A stretch of DNA of 64,000 nt from Photorhabdus luminescens subsp. luminescens (GCF_001083805.1 NZ_JXSK01000009.1:203192-267191); one strand, 5' to 3'. Positions 1 to 12,576 are shown, numbered from the stretch's first letter. The notes: generated by a model not told the origin, from the sequence alone. Numbers and translations: made by a program.

Positions 1-273
1 GCCCTTTATTTCACAGACAATTTTATCCTGTGGATAAAAAGCGCTTAAACTGTGTAAAAGAATGAAGATCTATATCGTCTTTTGCGCTATGATCCCGAGC
101 CATGATTTGGATCTTATCCTCGGATCATGGGGGAGCGATGACATTAAAAATCGCCATACACATGACAATTGATCCTTCCTCGCCTTAGAGGAGTCGTTGT
201 TTTGTACCCAATATAATGAGCTAACCACTCCGATTCTTTAATTGTTATTGGCCTTGTTTTAGGGGAGTCCACC
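1..273 (+). promoter_or_regulatory. dnaA upstream control region with DnaA box
   Basis: This is the non-coding leader of dnaA. A perfect DnaA box (TGTGGATAA, reverse complement of TTATCCACA) lies at 29-37, and several GATC sites follow around 90-127. The arrangement fits the autoregulated, Dam-sensitive dnaA promoter of enterobacteria. A strong ribosome binding site (AGGGGAG, 261-267) precedes the GTG start. I did not assign the -10 and -35 elements. Confidence 0.6.
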
Positions 274-1662
274 GTGTCACTTTCGCTTTGGCAGCAATGT
301 CTTGCCCGATTGCAGGATGAATTACCTGCCACAGAATTCAGTATGTGGATACGCCCCCTTCAGGCAGAGCTAAGTGGTAACACTCTGGCACTTTATGCCC
401 CAAATCGGTTTGTTCTGGATTGGGTAAGAGAGAAGTATATCAACAACATCAATGGGTTGTTGAATGACTTCTGTGGAGCAGAAGTACCATTATTACGTTT
501 TGAAGTTGGCAATAAACCCATTTCTCCAAACGATAGCCCACCGCAAAGGGTTGTTGCTCACGCACCGGTCGCACCTGCACCGCAAAACACGTCAGTACGC
601 CCCAGTTGGGATAACACTGCGGTACAACCAGAGCTATCTTATCGCTCCAATGTTAACCCAAAACATACTTTCGATAACTTTGTTGAAGGTAAATCCAACC
701 AACTTGCTCGCGCTGCTGCAAGACAGGTAGCTGATAATCCCGGCGGTGCTTATAACCCACTATTTCTTTATGGTGGTACGGGTTTGGGTAAAACCCATCT
801 ATTACATGCCGTAGGCAACAGCATTATGGCACGTAAGGCAAATGCCAAGGTAGTCTATATGCATTCTGAACGCTTTGTTCAGGATATGGTCAAGGCATTA
901 CAAAATAATGCAATAGAAGAGTTCAAACGCTATTACCGTTCTGTCGACGCATTACTGATCGATGATATTCAGTTTTTTGCCAATAAAGAACGCTCTCAAG
1001 AAGAGTTCTTCCACACATTCAATGCATTACTGGAAGGTAATCAACAGATTATTCTGACATCAGATCGCTATCCAAAAGAGATCAATGGGGTAGAAGATCG
1101 GTTAAAATCCCGTTTTGGTTGGGGACTAACCGTTGCCATTGAACCGCCGGAACTGGAAACTCGCGTCGCTATTTTGATGAAAAAGGCAGACGAAAACGAA
1201 ATCCAGTTGCCGGGAGAAGTTGCTTTCTTTATAGCCAAACGTCTGCGTTCTAATGTCCGTGAGCTTGAAGGAGCACTGAACAGAGTAATAGCAAATGCCA
1301 ATTTTACTGGTCGAGCGATTACTATTGATTTTGTACGTGAAGCATTACGTGACCTGTTAGCACTGCAAGAAAAACTGGTTACCATTGATAATATTCAGAA
1401 AACAGTCGCTGAGTATTACAAAATCAAGGTGGCCGATTTACTTTCCAAACGGCGCTCCCGTTCCGTTGCCCGTCCAAGGCAAATGGCAATGGCGCTGGCA
1501 AAAGAGTTAACCAACCACAGCTTGCCTGAAATCGGGGATGCCTTTGGTGGACGTGACCACACAACTGTGTTGCACGCTTGTCGTAAAATCGAGCAACTAC
1601 GTGAAGAAAGTCACGACATCAAAGAGGATTTTTCTAACTTAATCAGAACATTGTCTTCCTAG
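274..1662 (+). CDS. dnaA: Chromosomal replication initiator protein DnaA
   Basis: AAA+ initiator that binds DnaA boxes at oriC, unwinds the AT-rich 13-mers and loads DnaB with DnaC. The 462-residue protein is close to the E. coli length (467). Domain I is at the N-terminus, followed by a short Pro-rich linker around residues 85-125. The Walker A motif GGTGLGKT starts near residue 167, Walker B with the paired Asp lies near 230, and the DnaA signature GRDHTTV lies near 425 in the C-terminal DNA-binding domain. The GTG start at 274 has AGGGGAG eight bases upstream and begins MSLSLWQQ as in relatives. dnaN follows after 4 bases. Its target oriC lies in this window at about 45.3 kb. Confidence 0.98.
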   Translation: MSLSLWQQCLARLQDELPATEFSMWIRPLQAELSGNTLALYAPNRFVLDWVREKYINNINGLLNDFCGAEVPLLRFEVGNKPISPNDSPPQRVVAHAPVAPAPQNTSVRPSWDNTAVQPELSYRSNVNPKHTFDNFVEGKSNQLARAAARQVADNPGGAYNPLFLYGGTGLGKTHLLHAVGNSIMARKANAKVVYMHSERFVQDMVKALQNNAIEEFKRYYRSVDALLIDDIQFFANKERSQEEFFHTFNALLEGNQQIILTSDRYPKEINGVEDRLKSRFGWGLTVAIEPPELETRVAILMKKADENEIQLPGEVAFFIAKRLRSNVRELEGALNRVIANANFTGRAITIDFVREALRDLLALQEKLVTIDNIQKTVAEYYKIKVADLLSKRRSRSVARPRQMAMALAKELTNHSLPEIGDAFGGRDHTTVLHACRKIEQLREESHDIKEDFSNLIRTLSS

Positions 1663-1666
1663 TGCT

Positions 1667-2767
1667 ATGAAATTTATCATTGAACGTGAGCAATTGTTAA
1701 AACCACTGCAACAGGTCAGTAGTCCGCTGAGTGGGCGCCCTACTTTGCCTATTCTTGGTAACTTATTATTACAGGTTACAGAAGGCTCCCTATTGCTGAC
1801 CGGCACAGATTTAGAAATGGAAATGATGGCAAGAGTCACGCTTTCATTGCCGCACGAAGCAGGTGCAACCACAGTACCGGCACGTAAATTCTTTGATATC
1901 TGGCGAGGTTTGCCAGACGGGGCCGAAATCAGTGTAGAACTGGATGGCGATCGCCTATTGGTCCGTTCTGGTCGCAGCCGTTTCTCGCTTTCCACATTGC
2001 CCGCTGCTGATTTTCCAAATCTTGATGACTGGCAAAGTGAGGTGGAGTTTTCACTACCACAGGCCACACTGAAGCGCCTTATTGAATCAACTCAGTTCTC
2101 AATGGCTCACCAGGATGTCCGCTATTACCTCAACGGTATGTTGTTTGAAACCGAAGGAGAAGAACTGCGTACAGTTGCAACCGACGGTCACCGTCTGGCC
2201 GTCTGTTCTATGGGAATTGGTCAAAAGCTGCCTTCCCATTCGGTGATCGTGCCACGTAAAGGCGTTATTGAACTAATGAGATTGCTGGATGGCGGCGATA
2301 CTCCGTTACAGTTACAAATCGGCAGTAACAATATTCGTGCCCACGTTGGCGATTTTATTTTCACCTCTAAATTGGTGGATGGGCGTTTCCCTGATTATCG
2401 TCGCGTATTACCAAAGAACCCGGATAAAACCCTGGAAGCTAATTGCGATATGCTGAAACAGGCTTTTTCACGCGCGGCGATTCTCTCTAATGAGAAGTTC
2501 CGCGGAGTTCGCCTCTATTTCAGTGAAAACCAACTAAAAATCACAGCCAATAACCCTGAACAGGAAGAAGCCGAAGAGATTGTAGATGTCAGCTACCAAG
2601 GCGCTGAAATGGAAATAGGCTTTAATGTCAGTTACGTGCTAGATGTACTCAATACACTAAGATGTGAAGAGGTTCGTTTATTGCTGACTGATGCTATTTC
2701 CAGTGTTCAGATAGAAGACTGTGCCAGCCACAATGCGGCTTATGTCGTGATGCCAATGCGCCTGTAA
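1667..2767 (+). CDS. dnaN: DNA polymerase III beta sliding clamp
   Basis: Ring-shaped clamp that tethers Pol III and other polymerases to DNA and takes part in regulatory inactivation of DnaA with Hda. The 366 residues match the family length exactly, with three repeated clamp domains from the N-terminal MKFIIEREQLLKPLQQV to the C-terminal VVMPMRL, which forms part of the peptide-binding pocket. It starts 4 bases after the dnaA stop and is co-transcribed with dnaA and recF in the standard dnaA-dnaN-recF-gyrB order. Confidence 0.98.
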   Translation: MKFIIEREQLLKPLQQVSSPLSGRPTLPILGNLLLQVTEGSLLLTGTDLEMEMMARVTLSLPHEAGATTVPARKFFDIWRGLPDGAEISVELDGDRLLVRSGRSRFSLSTLPAADFPNLDDWQSEVEFSLPQATLKRLIESTQFSMAHQDVRYYLNGMLFETEGEELRTVATDGHRLAVCSMGIGQKLPSHSVIVPRKGVIELMRLLDGGDTPLQLQIGSNNIRAHVGDFIFTSKLVDGRFPDYRRVLPKNPDKTLEANCDMLKQAFSRAAILSNEKFRGVRLYFSENQLKITANNPEQEEAEEIVDVSYQGAEMEIGFNVSYVLDVLNTLRCEEVRLLLTDAISSVQIEDCASHNAAYVVMPMRL

Positions 2768-2788
2768 CCGGATTTATATTTCAGGTAT

Positions 2789-6314
<3,526 letters not shown>

Positions 6315-6337
6315 TTGATATTATTATCAACTGAAAT

Positions 6338-6373
6338 AAGCGCTCATATTGATTCTCTATGGGCGCTTTTTTT
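6338..6373 (+). terminator. Rho-independent terminator after gyrB
   Basis: AAGCGCTCAT (6338-6347) pairs with ATGGGCGCTT (6359-6368), with one mismatch, and a run of seven T follows from 6367. It lies 24 bases after the gyrB stop and closes the dnaA-dnaN-recF-gyrB unit. Confidence 0.85.
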
Positions 6374-6450
6374 ATCTGTTATTTATAGCCAATAAAGTGT
6401 AATTTATTTAATGTTTCTGTAAAACATCACTTAAATATAATCTAAGGATA

Positions 6451-6577
6451 TATACCCTATGAATTTCAAGATGCATCGCGACGGCAAGGGAGCGAATCCC
6501 CGGGAGCATAGCTAACTATGTGACCGGGGTGAGTGAGTGCAGCCAACAAAGAGGCAACTTGAAAGATAACGGGTATA
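6451..6577. repeat. ERIC element, copy 1 (127 bp)
   Basis: A 127-bp imperfect palindrome with ends TATACC and GGGTATA and the core blocks GCGAATCCCCGGGAGC and GTGACCGGGGTGAGTG. These match the known enterobacterial repetitive intergenic consensus. A nearly identical copy lies at 52845-52971. This copy ends two bases before the hcp start codon, so it occupies the place where the hcp ribosome binding site and promoter would be. Confidence 0.92.
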
Positions 6578-6579
6578 AT

Positions 6580-7059
6580 ATGGCTGACATGATTTACATG
6601 ATAATAAAGGGAAAAAAACAGGGATTAATATCGGCTGGATGTTCTTCTGTTGATTCTATTGGTAATAAATATCAAACAAACCACCTTGATCAGATATTAG
6701 TTTATAGCTTAAGCCATGCGATAACACGGGCTCAAAATGTCGATCATCAACCCATTATTATCCAAAAACCTATCGACAAATCATCACCATTACTCGGTGT
6801 TGCTATTTCTGATAATGAGTCTCTTGAATGCTCTATTGATTTTTACCGAACTAACTCAAATGGTGCTCAAGAACGTTATTACAATATAAAGATCACTGGC
6901 GCCACAATCACTGAAATAAGTGTCTTACATCCACATTCATTGAATCATAATGAGCTTCCACCACAGGAAAGTATTTCATTAAAATATACAAACATTACCT
7001 GGAATCACCTTATCGCAGGTACTGGCGGTTATAGTATTTGGGATGACAGGATTTATTAA
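6580..7059 (+). CDS. hcp: Hcp family type VI secretion protein (orphan)
   Basis: Hcp proteins form the hexameric inner tube of the type VI secretion system and carry or chaperone effectors. The 159-residue product begins MADMIYMIIKGKKQGLISAG, followed by CSSVDSIGNKYQ and QPIIIQKPIDKSSPLL, typical of the Hcp1/EvpC-like family, and ends with GGYSIWDDRIY. I start it at ATG 6580; a longer frame reaching back to 6520 would be encoded inside the ERIC element. No other T6SS structural genes are present, so it is an orphan hcp. Convergent to it is a predicted toxin/immunity cassette. There is no clear Shine-Dalgarno, because ERIC abuts the start. Confidence 0.88.
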   Translation: MADMIYMIIKGKKQGLISAGCSSVDSIGNKYQTNHLDQILVYSLSHAITRAQNVDHQPIIIQKPIDKSSPLLGVAISDNESLECSIDFYRTNSNGAQERYYNIKITGATITEISVLHPHSLNHNELPPQESISLKYTNITWNHLIAGTGGYSIWDDRIY

Positions 7060-7066
7060 ATAATCA

Positions 7067-7097
7067 AAACAAGGCGTTTTAATTTAACGCCTTGTTT
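7067..7097. terminator. Bidirectional stem-loop between hcp and the immunity cluster
   Basis: A perfect 12-bp stem (7067-7078 with 7086-7097) with a 7-base loop lies just after the hcp stop. It also overlaps the stop codon of the broken immunity paralogue on the minus strand. It probably ends transcription from both sides. The T-tracts are short. Confidence 0.7.
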
Positions 7098-7254
7098 CAT
7101 TAATGAATTTTTTTGGTAAGAGCAATATATATAAAATATAAAACAAAATACTGCCAATCATAATTACATCACTATTTAAATCAATAAAATTGGCTATATC
7201 ACACTCATATCCTGTCAAAATCAATTGAACACTAAATAACTTTCCAAAATAGTA
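7084..7254 (-). pseudogene. C-terminal remnant of a fourth immunity paralogue
   Basis: Read on the minus strand, 7254 to 7084 is an open frame of about 56 codons containing SVQLILTGYE, then FIDLNSDVI, then YILYILLLPKKF. It aligns with the C-terminal half of the 103-residue protein at 7840-8151 (SAQLILTGYE, FINFKSESIKV, LLYIILMPRRY). An in-frame TAG lies immediately upstream at 7255-7257, and no N-terminal half or start codon is seen. I read it as the decayed fourth copy of the tandem membrane-protein array. About 160 bases of AT-rich DNA between it and 7413 hold nothing recognisable. Confidence 0.75.
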
Positions 7255-7412
7255 CTAAACGTTACATAACATATAACTCTATGTATAACAATTAGTTGAA
7301 GAAAATTATATGTATCGGAATTATGAAACCTTATTTAATATAGCATACTATGTTTTCAATAATTAAACATTAACTTAAAACTTACTCTATCCATTGATAA
7401 GTTAATTTTAAA

Positions 7413-7736
7413 TTAATCCCCATATTTTCTTGGTAACATGCACGCATATAAAATAGAAAATATCACACTACCCACTCTAATTACCTCACTATTTAAATTA
7501 ATAAACATTGATATAATTTCATGATAACCATCATATTTAACAATAAACAATTGAATTGAACCAAACATTACTATTATAAAGAAACCAAAAACAGAGAGTA
7601 TATAACTTCTTTTTTTTTCTATGAAAATTTTCATAAAAAAAAGAAAAAACAAAACAATCAATGATAAAGAATAGTACAGAAAAATATCCTGCCAAGTAGA
7701 TTGAGTGGAAATTGTAACATCAATATAATCCATCAT
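7413..7736 (-). CDS. Small predicted membrane protein, immunity paralogue 3
   Basis: The 107-residue protein has a short polar N-terminus (DYIDVTISTQSTWQD) and three hydrophobic segments near residues 18-38, 45-65 and 86-102, ending in PRKYGD. It is clearly paralogous to the two genes upstream: all share an IISTQSS-like start, a QLI motif after the second segment, a loop with S(D)EVIRVG, and a C-terminal MLPRKY or MFPRKF. It is the last intact gene of the unit and starts 103 bases after the previous stop. An inner-membrane immunity role is inferred from position and topology only. Confidence 0.7.
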   Translation of the reverse strand: MMDYIDVTISTQSTWQDIFLYYSLSLIVLFFLFFMKIFIEKKRSYILSVFGFFIIVMFGSIQLFIVKYDGYHEIISMFINLNSEVIRVGSVIFSILYACMLPRKYGD

Positions 7737-7839
7737 TATTTTTCCTTTTCTAGCTGATAAATACTCAGAGCTGTAACGTTATCAACAATTAGTTCAGTAA
7801 CTAAATTAATTCTGACATTTTATTATATTTTTGAAAAAA

Positions 7840-8151
7840 TCATCTAGAATATCTTCTTGGCATTAAAATAATATACAATAAAGAAAATATAAAACCACCA
7901 ACCTTTATACTTTCGCTTTTGAAATTAATAAAACCGGGTATATTGTACTCATATCCTGTTAAAATTAATTGAGCGCTAGATAATAAAAGAACCAAGATAG
8001 CACCAAGAATAACCATAAGATTGTTATTTTTTTCTTCTATTATTATCTTAAGAATAAATAAAAAAAACAATATAACAAGAGATAAAACATAATAGTATAA
8101 TATATCCAGCCATGATGATTTAGTAGAAATAATAATTTCGGTATAATCCAT
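7840..8151 (-). CDS. Small predicted membrane protein, immunity paralogue 2
   Basis: The 103-residue protein has the same plan as its neighbours: N-terminal MDYTEIIISTKSSWLD, three hydrophobic segments, the SAQLILTGYE motif after segment two, and C-terminal ILMPRRYSR. It starts 26 bases after paralogue 1 and is probably in the same transcript as the toxin-like gene. The tandem array suggests duplication and divergence to match variant toxins, a pattern known for polymorphic toxin loci. No enzymatic motif is visible. Confidence 0.72.
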   Translation of the reverse strand: MDYTEIIISTKSSWLDILYYYVLSLVILFFLFILKIIIEEKNNNLMVILGAILVLLLSSAQLILTGYEYNIPGFINFKSESIKVGGFIFSLLYIILMPRRYSR

Positions 8152-8177
8152 TATTGTTTTTCACCAGTAACTTATCG

Positions 8178-8495
8178 TCAACATTTAAACTTCCTTGGGA
8201 ACATTATCATGGTTAAAATTGAGAATATCACCGCACTTACTCTTATTATCTCATCATTTAAATTCAAAAATCTAAATGGTGGAATCAAGGAATAACTAAA
8301 TTTAGATATAATTAATTGATCTGTGCAAAAAGAAAACAAAAACAAAAGATTAATTATAAATAGAAAAATACTCCTTTTACTTTCTGTATATTTTTTAATA
8401 AATAGAAAAAACATAGAAAAAATTATTATAAATAAAAAATATAATAAAAAATCCATATTAGATGATTGAGTAGATATAATTAGTTCCTGCCCCAT
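8178..8495 (-). CDS. Small predicted membrane protein, immunity paralogue 1
   Basis: The 105-residue protein begins MGQELIISTQSSNMDF and has three hydrophobic segments and a C-terminal MFPRKFKC. Its ATG lies one base after the stop of the DUF4225-like gene, and its GAAGAAGAG ribosome binding site lies inside that gene's end, so the two are translationally coupled. Such coupling is typical of toxin and cognate immunity pairs. It is the best candidate for the cognate immunity protein. The function is inferred, not shown. Confidence 0.75.
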   Translation of the reverse strand: MGQELIISTQSSNMDFLLYFLFIIIFSMFFLFIKKYTESKRSIFLFIINLLFLFSFCTDQLIISKFSYSLIPPFRFLNLNDEIIRVSAVIFSILTMIMFPRKFKC

Positions 8496-8496
8496 A

Positions 8497-9255
8497 TTAT
8501 TTCTCTTCTTCTGTTATCTTATAAATACTCCAAAGAGTAACACCATCAACCGCCATTTCCATACTTAAGCTTAAAGAATCCATTTCTTTCCATCCTCTGG
8601 TAAAATCGCTATTAATATTTCTAAATAAACTCCAAGATTTCTCTCTTGGCTTCAAAACTTTTCTAAAAATGCCATAACCTGAAAGCGCTAAGTCAACCGT
8701 TGCATAAGTAATATCTGCATCTTTATCACTTAAACCAATTTTATTAGCAACATACCTATATCCTTCTCTGACACCACCATTAATATTTTCTCTGTACAGT
8801 AGATAATATCCATTTTCAACAACATTATTATATCCATGAGCCATTAATGGCGCACCAAATGAGGCACATGCTAACCCTAACGAAGCTTTACAGACTGTAT
8901 AACCTGCAAGAATTTGAGTGCCGCCGCCGCCAAATCCGATCTGTTTTAATATAAGATTAGTATAACTTGATTTCTCCTTTTCCTTCTCAATTATTGCATA
9001 TTGCTTTACTCTGTTTGCGGTTAAATAGAAATCTTGCTCCTTCAAATGATTTATTTCAAACTGAATAAATTCAATTGCACCATTTGGAGATAAACAATGA
9101 ATACGAACCTGACCTAATATATCCTCTACAAAAAGATTTATTTTTGAATTAAAATCCATTCTTATTTTACTATGAGTTAGATAGCGAAAAGATAAAGTTT
9201 TCGCTAACTCTCTCAATTCCCTTACCTTCAAATCCAGTAGGTTATTTTGCTTCAT
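8497..9255 (-). CDS. DUF4225-like predicted membrane-acting toxin
   Basis: The 252-residue protein has a charged, helical N-terminal half (residues 1-98). A Gly-rich hydrophobic stretch follows at about 101-140, including IGFGGGGTQILAGY and ASFGAPLMAHG. Then comes the conserved-looking segment GYNNVVENGYYLLYR...GGVREGYRYVANKIGLSD...YATVDLALSGYGIFRK. This pattern resembles the DUF4225 family as I remember it. The hydrophobic hairpin plus coupled membrane-protein partners suggest a toxin acting on the inner membrane and delivered by type VI secretion, perhaps on the Hcp next door. That role is inference. The start ATG has a good GGGGGAG site. There is no signal peptide. Confidence 0.72.
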   Translation of the reverse strand: MKQNNLLDLKVRELRELAKTLSFRYLTHSKIRMDFNSKINLFVEDILGQVRIHCLSPNGAIEFIQFEINHLKEQDFYLTANRVKQYAIIEKEKEKSSYTNLILKQIGFGGGGTQILAGYTVCKASLGLACASFGAPLMAHGYNNVVENGYYLLYRENINGGVREGYRYVANKIGLSDKDADITYATVDLALSGYGIFRKVLKPREKSWSLFRNINSDFTRGWKEMDSLSLSMEMAVDGVTLWSIYKITEEEK

Positions 9256-9368
9256 ATCTCCCCCTATAAAACCGATTTCTTATTTTCAAACCACAAAATC
9301 ATTAATATAGTTTATGTAAAATAACAAAGATAAACCAACAAAGAAACAATGAACAGAGCTATATAGGT

Positions 9369-9396
9369 AAATCCACTCGAATAACGAGTGGATTTT
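9369..9396. terminator. Stem-loop downstream of asd
   Basis: AAATCCACTCG (9369-9379) pairs perfectly with CGAGTGGATTT (9385-9395) around a 5-base loop. It is 26 bases past the asd stop on the minus strand and about 110 bases upstream of the toxin-like gene, so it insulates the two. Confidence 0.7.
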
Positions 9397-9421
9397 CACA
9401 TAAACAAATAGATTAAAATGA

Positions 9422-10528
9422 TTAAACTAAGATACGTAGCATACGACGCAGAGGCTCTGCTGCTCCCCACAACAATTGGTCACCTACAGTAAAAGCAGAT
9501 AAATACTCTGGGCCCATATTCAGCTTACGCAAACGCCCTACAGGGGTATTCAACGTCCCCGTTACGGCTGCCGGAGTTAATTCACGCATACTTAATTCGC
9601 GATCATTTGGAATAACACGAACCCAGTCATTATGCGCGGCCAGCAATTGCTCAATTTCAGGAATCGAAATATCTTTTTTCAATTTCAAAGTAAATGCCTG
9701 GCTGTGGCAACGTAGCGCTCCAATACGTACGCACAAACCATCCACAGTAATGATATTATTACCGGTATTGAGGATCTTGTTGGTTTCTGCCTGCCCTTTC
9801 CACTCTTCACGGCTTTGGCCGTTATCAAGTTGTTTATCAATCCACGGAATCAAATTACCTGCCAACGGCACACCAAATTGCTCAGTTGACATAATTCCGC
9901 TACGGGTGAAATCCGTTACTTTTCTTTCAATATCCAGAATAGCCGATGCCGGATCTTGTAGCTCTTTTGCTACCTGAGTATGTAGAGATCCCATCTGAAC
10001 CAGAAGTTCACGCATATGACGAGCGCCCGCACCAGAAGCTGCCTGATAAGTTGCAACAGAAGCCCATTCAACCAAATCATTGGCAAACAAACCGCCCAAA
10101 GACATCAACATTAGGCTAACAGTACAATTACCACCAACAAAAGTTTTTATGCCTTTATTAAGACCTTGCTGAATATACGTATGGTTAACTGGATCAAGAA
10201 TAATAATGGAATCATCATTCATACGCAGTGCTGACGCGGCATCAATCCAATATCCCTGCCAACCTGTTGCTCTTAACTTTGGATAAATCTCATTCGTATA
10301 ATCTCCCCCCTGACAACTAATAATAATATCCAAAGCACTAAGAGCTTCAATATCGAAAGCATTCTGTAACGTACCTTGCTGACCAGTAAAATCAGGTGCT
10401 GGCTGTCCGTGTTGTGATGTCGTGAAGAATACCGGACGAATAACATCAAAATCCCGCTCTTCAATCATACGCTGCATTAATACTGAGCCGACCATACCGC
10501 GCCAGCCGATAAAGCCCACATTTTTCAT
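9422..10528 (-). CDS. asd: Aspartate-semialdehyde dehydrogenase
   Basis: It reduces beta-aspartyl phosphate to aspartate semialdehyde with NADPH, the branch point to lysine/diaminopimelate, threonine and methionine. The product begins [21 protein letters not shown] with the NADP-binding glycine motif, and carries the catalytic Cys in GGNCTVSLM near residue 135 and the active-site His in ALRCHSQA. At 368 residues it is one longer than the E. coli enzyme. I use the second of two adjacent ATG codons, matching the family N-terminus. It is a housekeeping gene sitting alone between the toxin cassette and the tail locus. Confidence 0.96.
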   Translation of the reverse strand: MKNVGFIGWRGMVGSVLMQRMIEERDFDVIRPVFFTTSQHGQPAPDFTGQQGTLQNAFDIEALSALDIIISCQGGDYTNEIYPKLRATGWQGYWIDAASALRMNDDSIIILDPVNHTYIQQGLNKGIKTFVGGNCTVSLMLMSLGGLFANDLVEWASVATYQAASGAGARHMRELLVQMGSLHTQVAKELQDPASAILDIERKVTDFTRSGIMSTEQFGVPLAGNLIPWIDKQLDNGQSREEWKGQAETNKILNTGNNIITVDGLCVRIGALRCHSQAFTLKLKKDISIPEIEQLLAAHNDWVRVIPNDRELSMRELTPAAVTGTLNTPVGRLRKLNMGPEYLSAFTVGDQLLWGAAEPLRRMLRILV

Positions 10529-10685
10529 CATTATTATCCTACTTTGGTGAGTGTTGATCAGTGATTCTGATTACACCAAAGCTGACAAAATATGACCAAG
10601 GACGCAAGTGAATTTATTAACTCATTCACAAGATATTTAGCAACGTAGCTAGCAGCAAGATATATAACAAATCTAGCATCTGAGT

Positions 10686-10706
10686 AAAAAGCCACCTGCT
10701 GGTGGC
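10686..10706 (-). terminator. Terminator after ogr
   Basis: On the minus strand, GCCACC, a 4-base loop and GGTGGC (10691-10706) are followed by five T (complement of 10686-10690). It ends the D-ogr transcript. The 10532-10685 interval toward asd holds no gene. Confidence 0.8.
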
Positions 10707-10732
10707 AAATATTTACAATTAACTTTTAATTT

Positions 10733-10954
10733 TCAAGTCACATTCAATTGAGTTTTAGTTTTTTCTTTGGGATGCGGCTTAACACTTATTACTTCACCAG
10801 GTCTGGAAATAAAGCGAACAAACGTTTCATGGCTGACGAAAGTTGCACCACAATTGATGTTTTGACATTGATTGTAACGTTCTTTTGTATGACAGGAATG
10901 CTCAAAACTGCTGCGTGCATGAGCCGCTTTACCACAAAGAGGACACTTGATCAT
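10733..10954 (-). CDS. ogr: Ogr/Delta-family late-gene activator
   Basis: Zinc-binding transcription factor that recruits RNA polymerase to P2-type late promoters through the alpha subunit. The 73-residue protein has the C-X2-C ... C-X4-C ligand set at Cys4, Cys7, Cys30 and Cys35, and the phrase RYNQCQNINCGATF typical of Ogr and Delta. As in P2 it follows gene D. Its likely targets are the three TGT-N12-ACA sites found upstream of FI, V and X in this locus. Confidence 0.93.
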   Translation of the reverse strand: MIKCPLCGKAAHARSSFEHSCHTKERYNQCQNINCGATFVSHETFVRFISRPGEVISVKPHPKEKTKTQLNVT

Positions 10955-11030
10955 ATTTTTCTACCCTTAACTAAAACATGAACTCTCATTATGTGAACAA
11001 TATAGCAATGAGATCTCACTTAAAGAACAA

Positions 11031-12113
11031 TTATTTCATATCGAGATCATCAATTTTTAATTCCAGAGTCAGTGCTGTTGTAAAACCACCAGATCCATCC
11101 ACCGTGTGAGTAACTGTTGTTAATGTCCATTCGGCAGCATCTATTTCTGGTTTAAAGCCGGTAACTTTGATTGGCATTTCAGGGTAGAGATCTGCACGCC
11201 CTTGAGCCAGTTGAATCGAAAACGTCGCTGCCCCACGTTGTATTTTTTCCCAAGCAACCTTGGCAGCACGTTTAGCGCTGGCTTCATCAGCATAAGTACG
11301 AGAAAGTTCTAATACGTTATCTTTGCTACCTACTAAATAAGATGTTAATTTGTTAGTGTTTTTCTGACTTTTTCGCTCAACGGTTAAGGTATGTTTTTTC
11401 TCCGGTTTACGGACATCTAACCAATTTGCTACCACGCCGGTATAAGCCTCACGATCGGACAGAGTAAAATTATGATTGTCACCTGATCGACGTGTAATCA
11501 CTAATGCAGGAATAACCGCACCACTGGCTGTTTTATTCTGTCCCTGCCGAATAAATATCAACTTACCATTTTTTACTGAAGCAATTGCCCCTTCCTGCCT
11601 TGCCAAGCGGGTAAGAAAACTACCATCTGACTCATTCGTCTGATCAATATGGTTAATCAATATTTTCGCAATATCTTGATGCAAATCGGCGCTAAGGTTA
11701 TTTCTCGCAGCAATAGTATGGACAATATTACCTATCGTTTTCTTATGATAAGACTCTTCACGTCTCATATTGAGAGATTCACGGAAATCAGCGCTACGGG
11801 CACGAATCGTTAATTTGTCCGGCGCTCCACTGTGACCAATTTCATCCACAGTAAAACGGCCTTTACTAATCAGTGGTTGATCACGCCATCCCAACGCCAA
11901 TGAAATCACATTACCTCTGGAAGGTAGCACCAAACTTCCATCTGCATCATCCAGTTCAATATCAAGCTGGTCGGCTTCAAAGCCACGATTATCTGTCATT
12001 GTTAGTGACATCAGGCGCGATTGAATGCGCCCGCTGATATCTTTATTATCAATTTCCAAAAGAAATGAAGGCGCACTGCCTTTTTCAGCTCCCCTGCCAA
12101 ATTCAGACGTCAT
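11031..12113 (-). CDS. Phage late control protein D (tail hub)
   Basis: Homologue of P2 gpD, the baseplate hub that plugs the tail tube and carries spike V. The 360 residues (P2 387) include GNVISLALGW near 75-84 and a central segment with DGSFLTRLARQEGA typical of the gpD/VgrG-like hub fold. It overlaps the U stop by four bases (ATGA), which indicates coupled translation in the FI-FII-E-T-U-D-ogr transcript. Confidence 0.92.
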   Translation of the reverse strand: MTSEFGRGAEKGSAPSFLLEIDNKDISGRIQSRLMSLTMTDNRGFEADQLDIELDDADGSLVLPSRGNVISLALGWRDQPLISKGRFTVDEIGHSGAPDKLTIRARSADFRESLNMRREESYHKKTIGNIVHTIAARNNLSADLHQDIAKILINHIDQTNESDGSFLTRLARQEGAIASVKNGKLIFIRQGQNKTASGAVIPALVITRRSGDNHNFTLSDREAYTGVVANWLDVRKPEKKHTLTVERKSQKNTNKLTSYLVGSKDNVLELSRTYADEASAKRAAKVAWEKIQRGAATFSIQLAQGRADLYPEMPIKVTGFKPEIDAAEWTLTTVTHTVDGSGGFTTALTLELKIDDLDMK

Positions 12114-12574
12114 GGCAATACCTCTCTGACTCTATCTGACAAATTGTCTGTAAGCATAGAGAATTGCCCCTGAAGATCACCGAACATTTCAATTAGAGAA
12201 CTATCCACTCGCTTCAATGTCAACGTGAAATCAATTTTGCGGGCAGAACCATTCGACATAAATTCAGTTTTTGTCTGGTCGATACTCTGAATGACAAACA
12301 TACCGTAAACCGTGCCGCTGCCATCTATAAAGGACCAAGCCTTACCGCTTTCAGCCATAACTTGTAATACCGTCAATGATAAACGACCACCCGTAATTTC
12401 TGGATATAACGAACCGGAAAGTGTCATTGTGTCGTTATCCGGCCCCAGAAATTGCCAGGCAGGCCGTATCCCGATACGGCTATTAAAAGCATGTCGCCAT
12501 GACTGAGTATATTGCATACTCTGGTATGGTGTGGTCTTCAACATAAAAACAAATAAACCCAGTGCAGCCATCAT
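12110..12574 (-). CDS. Phage tail protein U
   Basis: Homologue of P2 gpU, a tail-terminating protein that caps the tube. It is 154 residues long, close to P2's 159, and begins MMAALGLFVF; either of the first two Met codons may be used. It lies two bases after tape-measure T and overlaps D by four bases. The gene order T-U-D supports the call. Confidence 0.9.
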   Translation of the reverse strand: MMAALGLFVFMLKTTPYQSMQYTQSWRHAFNSRIGIRPAWQFLGPDNDTMTLSGSLYPEITGGRLSLTVLQVMAESGKAWSFIDGSGTVYGMFVIQSIDQTKTEFMSNGSARKIDFTLTLKRVDSSLIEMFGDLQGQFSMLTDNLSDRVREVLP

Positions 12575-12576
12575 AA

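Noticed and set aside
464..730. 88-codon open frame inside dnaA
   Set aside because: Alternate frame of a highly conserved gene, with no ribosome binding site or family resemblance.
6520..6579. N-terminal extension of Hcp encoded by ERIC
   Set aside because: Hcp family proteins begin MADMIYMIIKG; the extra 20 codons lie wholly in the repeat and lack a start signal.
10532..10732. Search for an integrase or att site at the asd edge of the tail locus
   Set aside because: No integrase-like frame, tRNA gene or flanking direct repeat could be recognised by eye at either edge.
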